From Burkholderia lata (GTDB taxonomy: Bacteria > Pseudomonadota > Gammaproteobacteria > Burkholderiales > Burkholderiaceae), in the NCBI RefSeq assembly GCF_902499335.1, contig NZ_CABVQK010000005.1, positions 372,001-436,000 of the forward strand: 64,000 nt of DNA. The letters run 5' to 3'. The notes under the pieces were generated by a model. The model made no database searches. It was not told the origin of the DNA and saw nothing but the letters and a program-made list of their open reading frames with translations. The translations under genes were made by a program, and so were the position numbers. Positions 62,494 through 64,000 of the stretch are shown here, in pieces (the stretch's first letter is position 1; every line of letters begins with the position of its first letter).

Positions 62494-62861
62494 TGCGTGC
62501 CCTCCGCCGCGCCGCCCGCGCGCCGCTGGCGGCGCAGCAGCGCACGCGTGACGAGCGCGGTCACGGCGATCGCGAGCGTGGTGCTGACGGCCAGCGCGAC
62601 GACGACCGCGACCGCGTCGCCGCGCACGCGGTCGGCCGACACCATGATGCCGACGCCGGCCGGCACGAACAGCAGCGACAGGTGGCGCAGCAGCTCGAGC
62701 GCGGTCGGCTCGATCGCGTCGGCCACCTGCGGGCGCAGCATCACGAAGCCGAACAGCAGCAACATGCCGATCACCGGGCCCGGCACCGGCAGGCCGAACA
62801 GGTAGGACACGCCTTCCCCGAGACACTGGAAGGTCAGCAAGACCGCGAACGCCCGCAGCAT
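62490..62861 (-). CDS. lrgA: LrgA/CidA-family holin-like protein
   Basis: A 123-residue inner-membrane protein with four helices. FQCLGEGVSYLFGLPVPGPVIGMLLLFGFV is the CidA/LrgA signature, followed by LLRHLSLLFVPAGVGIM. The C-terminus is basic (RALLRRQRRAG). It is coupled to lrgB (ATGA). The sensor-kinase gene 185 bp upstream on the same strand may control the pair, as LytS does in other bacteria, though this kinase is of the ordinary HAMP type. Confidence 0.93.
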   Translation of the reverse strand: MLRAFAVLLTFQCLGEGVSYLFGLPVPGPVIGMLLLFGFVMLRPQVADAIEPTALELLRHLSLLFVPAGVGIMVSADRVRGDAVAVVVALAVSTTLAIAVTALVTRALLRRQRRAGGAAEGTQ

Positions 62862-63045
62862 GAACCGCTTCTCCCGAACGTGGCCGCGCTGCCCGGCGGC
62901 CGCGCGACCGATGGCCGGCGGATTGACGCGCCGGCGTGGACGATACGGGCGATCGTACCAACTTCACGCGCCAGCGGACATCGCCGCGCGCGATCGCGGG
63001 AAGACACCACCTGCTGCACGGCGCGCGGCCTCCCGCCGCCACGCG

Positions 63046-64000
63046 TCATCCCGGCACGGGTTCGGCCGACGCCGTCCGATCCCGGCCGCACGCGCTGCCG
63101 GATGCGCCGGCCACGGGCAGCATGAGCGTCACGGTCGTGCCCTGCCACGGGGCGCTGCGCACGCTGATCTCGCCGCGGTGCCGGTCCACGACCGCCTTGG
63201 CGAACACCATGCCGAGCCCGACACCCTTCGTGTCGGGTTGCCCTTGCAGGCGAAAGCGCCGGTAACGCTCGAACAGGCGCGCCTGATCCTCGGCCGCGAT
63301 CCCGTAGCCGTAGTCGCGGATCACGCAGCACACCGAAGCGCCGCCGTCCGCCAGGGCGACGCTGCACTCGATGCGGGTATGTTCCGCGCTGTACTCGACC
63401 GCGTTTCCCAGCAGATTGACCAGCGCACGCGACAGCAGCGCCGGATCGCCGTGCACGAGCGCGTCGTCGCACGACGGTACGTCCTCGACCGCGATGTGCT
63501 TTTCCCGCGCGCGCAGCCAGATTTCGTCGCGTGCCTGATTCATCAGATCGGCAACGTTGACGAGTTCCGACGCGTACTCGCTCGTCTCCGCCCGCGACAC
63601 CTGCGCGAAACCGTCCGCCATTGCCAGCGTATGACGCGCCAGCCCGTCGATCTCGTGAAGACGCTCGCGCAGCGTGCAGTCGGGCGGGCACGCGGCAGGC
63701 GCGTTCACGAGCACGATGACCGAGGTGAGCGGCGCGCGCATGTCGTGCGAGAACAGCGTCAGCATATCGTTGCGCTGCCGCTCGAGCAGCGTGCGATGGA
63801 CGTAGGCGCCGCGCAACGCGTCGAGTGCATCGTTCACGTGCACGATCTCGGGGCTCGTGCCCGGAATCCGGACGATCGGCGATACGTCGCCCTCGCTCAA
63901 CGCGACGATGCGCCGGCTCAGCGCGTCGAGCGGCTTCGACAGCGTCCGCTGCGTGCCGCGCACGAGCAGGAACAGGATCGCGATGCAGCACGCCGCCTCG
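63046..64000 (-). CDS. Sensor histidine kinase (5' end outside window)
   Basis: About 318 C-terminal residues of a membrane sensor kinase. The window edge cuts through a transmembrane helix (residues such as CCIAILFLLVRG), followed by a HAMP-like linker (PLDALSRRIVALSEGD). The dimerisation and phospho-acceptor box reads LFSHDMRAPLTSVIVL. ATP-binding boxes are N (ALVNLLGNAVEYS), G1 (RDYGYGIAAED), F (LFERYRRF) and G2 (KGVGLGMVFAKAVV). The periplasmic sensor part is not visible. An orphan response regulator occurs at 8.4 kb, but nothing links them directly. Confidence 0.9.
   Translation of the reverse strand, partial: EAACCIAILFLLVRGTQRTLSKPLDALSRRIVALSEGDVSPIVRIPGTSPEIVHVNDALDALRGAYVHRTLLERQRNDMLTLFSHDMRAPLTSVIVLVNAPAACPPDCTLRERLHEIDGLARHTLAMADGFAQVSRAETSEYASELVNVADLMNQARDEIWLRAREKHIAVEDVPSCDDALVHGDPALLSRALVNLLGNAVEYSAEHTRIECSVALADGGASVCCVIRDYGYGIAAEDQARLFERYRRFRLQGQPDTKGVGLGMVFAKAVVDRHRGEISVRSAPWQGTTVTLMLPVAGASGSACGRDRTASAEPVPG

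Overview
The window is GC-rich, gene-dense DNA typical of a Burkholderia-type betaproteobacterium. The pointers are a 405-residue trimeric porin, an H-NS-like protein with a C-terminal AT-hook-like loop, many LysR, AraC, LacI and RpiR regulators, and a wealth of catabolic transporters. A secondary chromosome is an inference from this accessory character: no ribosomal, tRNA or core replication genes are seen.

Layout. 1-9.2 kb: the start of a putrescine-type amino-acid permease and its divergent AraC regulator; a three-part alpha/beta-hydrolase, ATP-grasp and phospho-His fusion protein; a MarR-GNAT fusion with two palindromic operators; an RpiR regulator and an orphan response regulator. 9.5-20.7 kb: a collinear tannin/gallate block on the minus strand (membrane protein, gallate dioxygenase, aromatic-acid MFS, 4-oxalomesaconate hydratase, CHA aldolase, ModA-like protein, tannase, porin), read away from a LysR-type regulator with two tandem DNA-binding domains. 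Together these would admit galloyl esters, release gallate, take it up and cleave it to pyruvate and oxaloacetate. 20.8-23.7 kb: a 6PGDH-like oxidoreductase, a LOG-like protein and an MFS transporter.

23.9-30.6 kb is an island-like accessory stretch with AT-rich spacers. It holds an H-NS family protein, a retron-type reverse transcriptase with a candidate msr-msd RNA just upstream, a 321-residue protein built almost wholly from VEAAR-like hexa- and pentapeptide repeats followed by a 2-oxoglutarate/Fe(II) oxygenase, a small secreted protein and a broken VOC gene. The repeat-protein/oxygenase pair and the retron are the best candidates for undescribed biology.

30.7-35.2 kb: a complete branched-chain-type ABC importer. 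35.8-43 kb: a chemoreceptor, an aspartoacylase-like hydrolase with an MHS transporter and LysR regulator, an RmlD-like reductase and DoxX. 43.8-46.2 kb: an orphan flagellar cap gene and a Cys/His/Asp protein of unknown function, followed by a heptanucleotide tandem repeat. 47-51.6 kb: a DHDPS-like aldolase, MFS, ribokinase and LacI regulator with paired operators. 52.8-57.2 kb: a DUF3311-like protein, sodium-solute symporter, amidohydrolase and CobW GTPase operon. 57.5-64 kb: a Fic protein with its own palindromes, LysR, pirin, WrbA, LrgB/LrgA and the 3' part of a sensor kinase gene.
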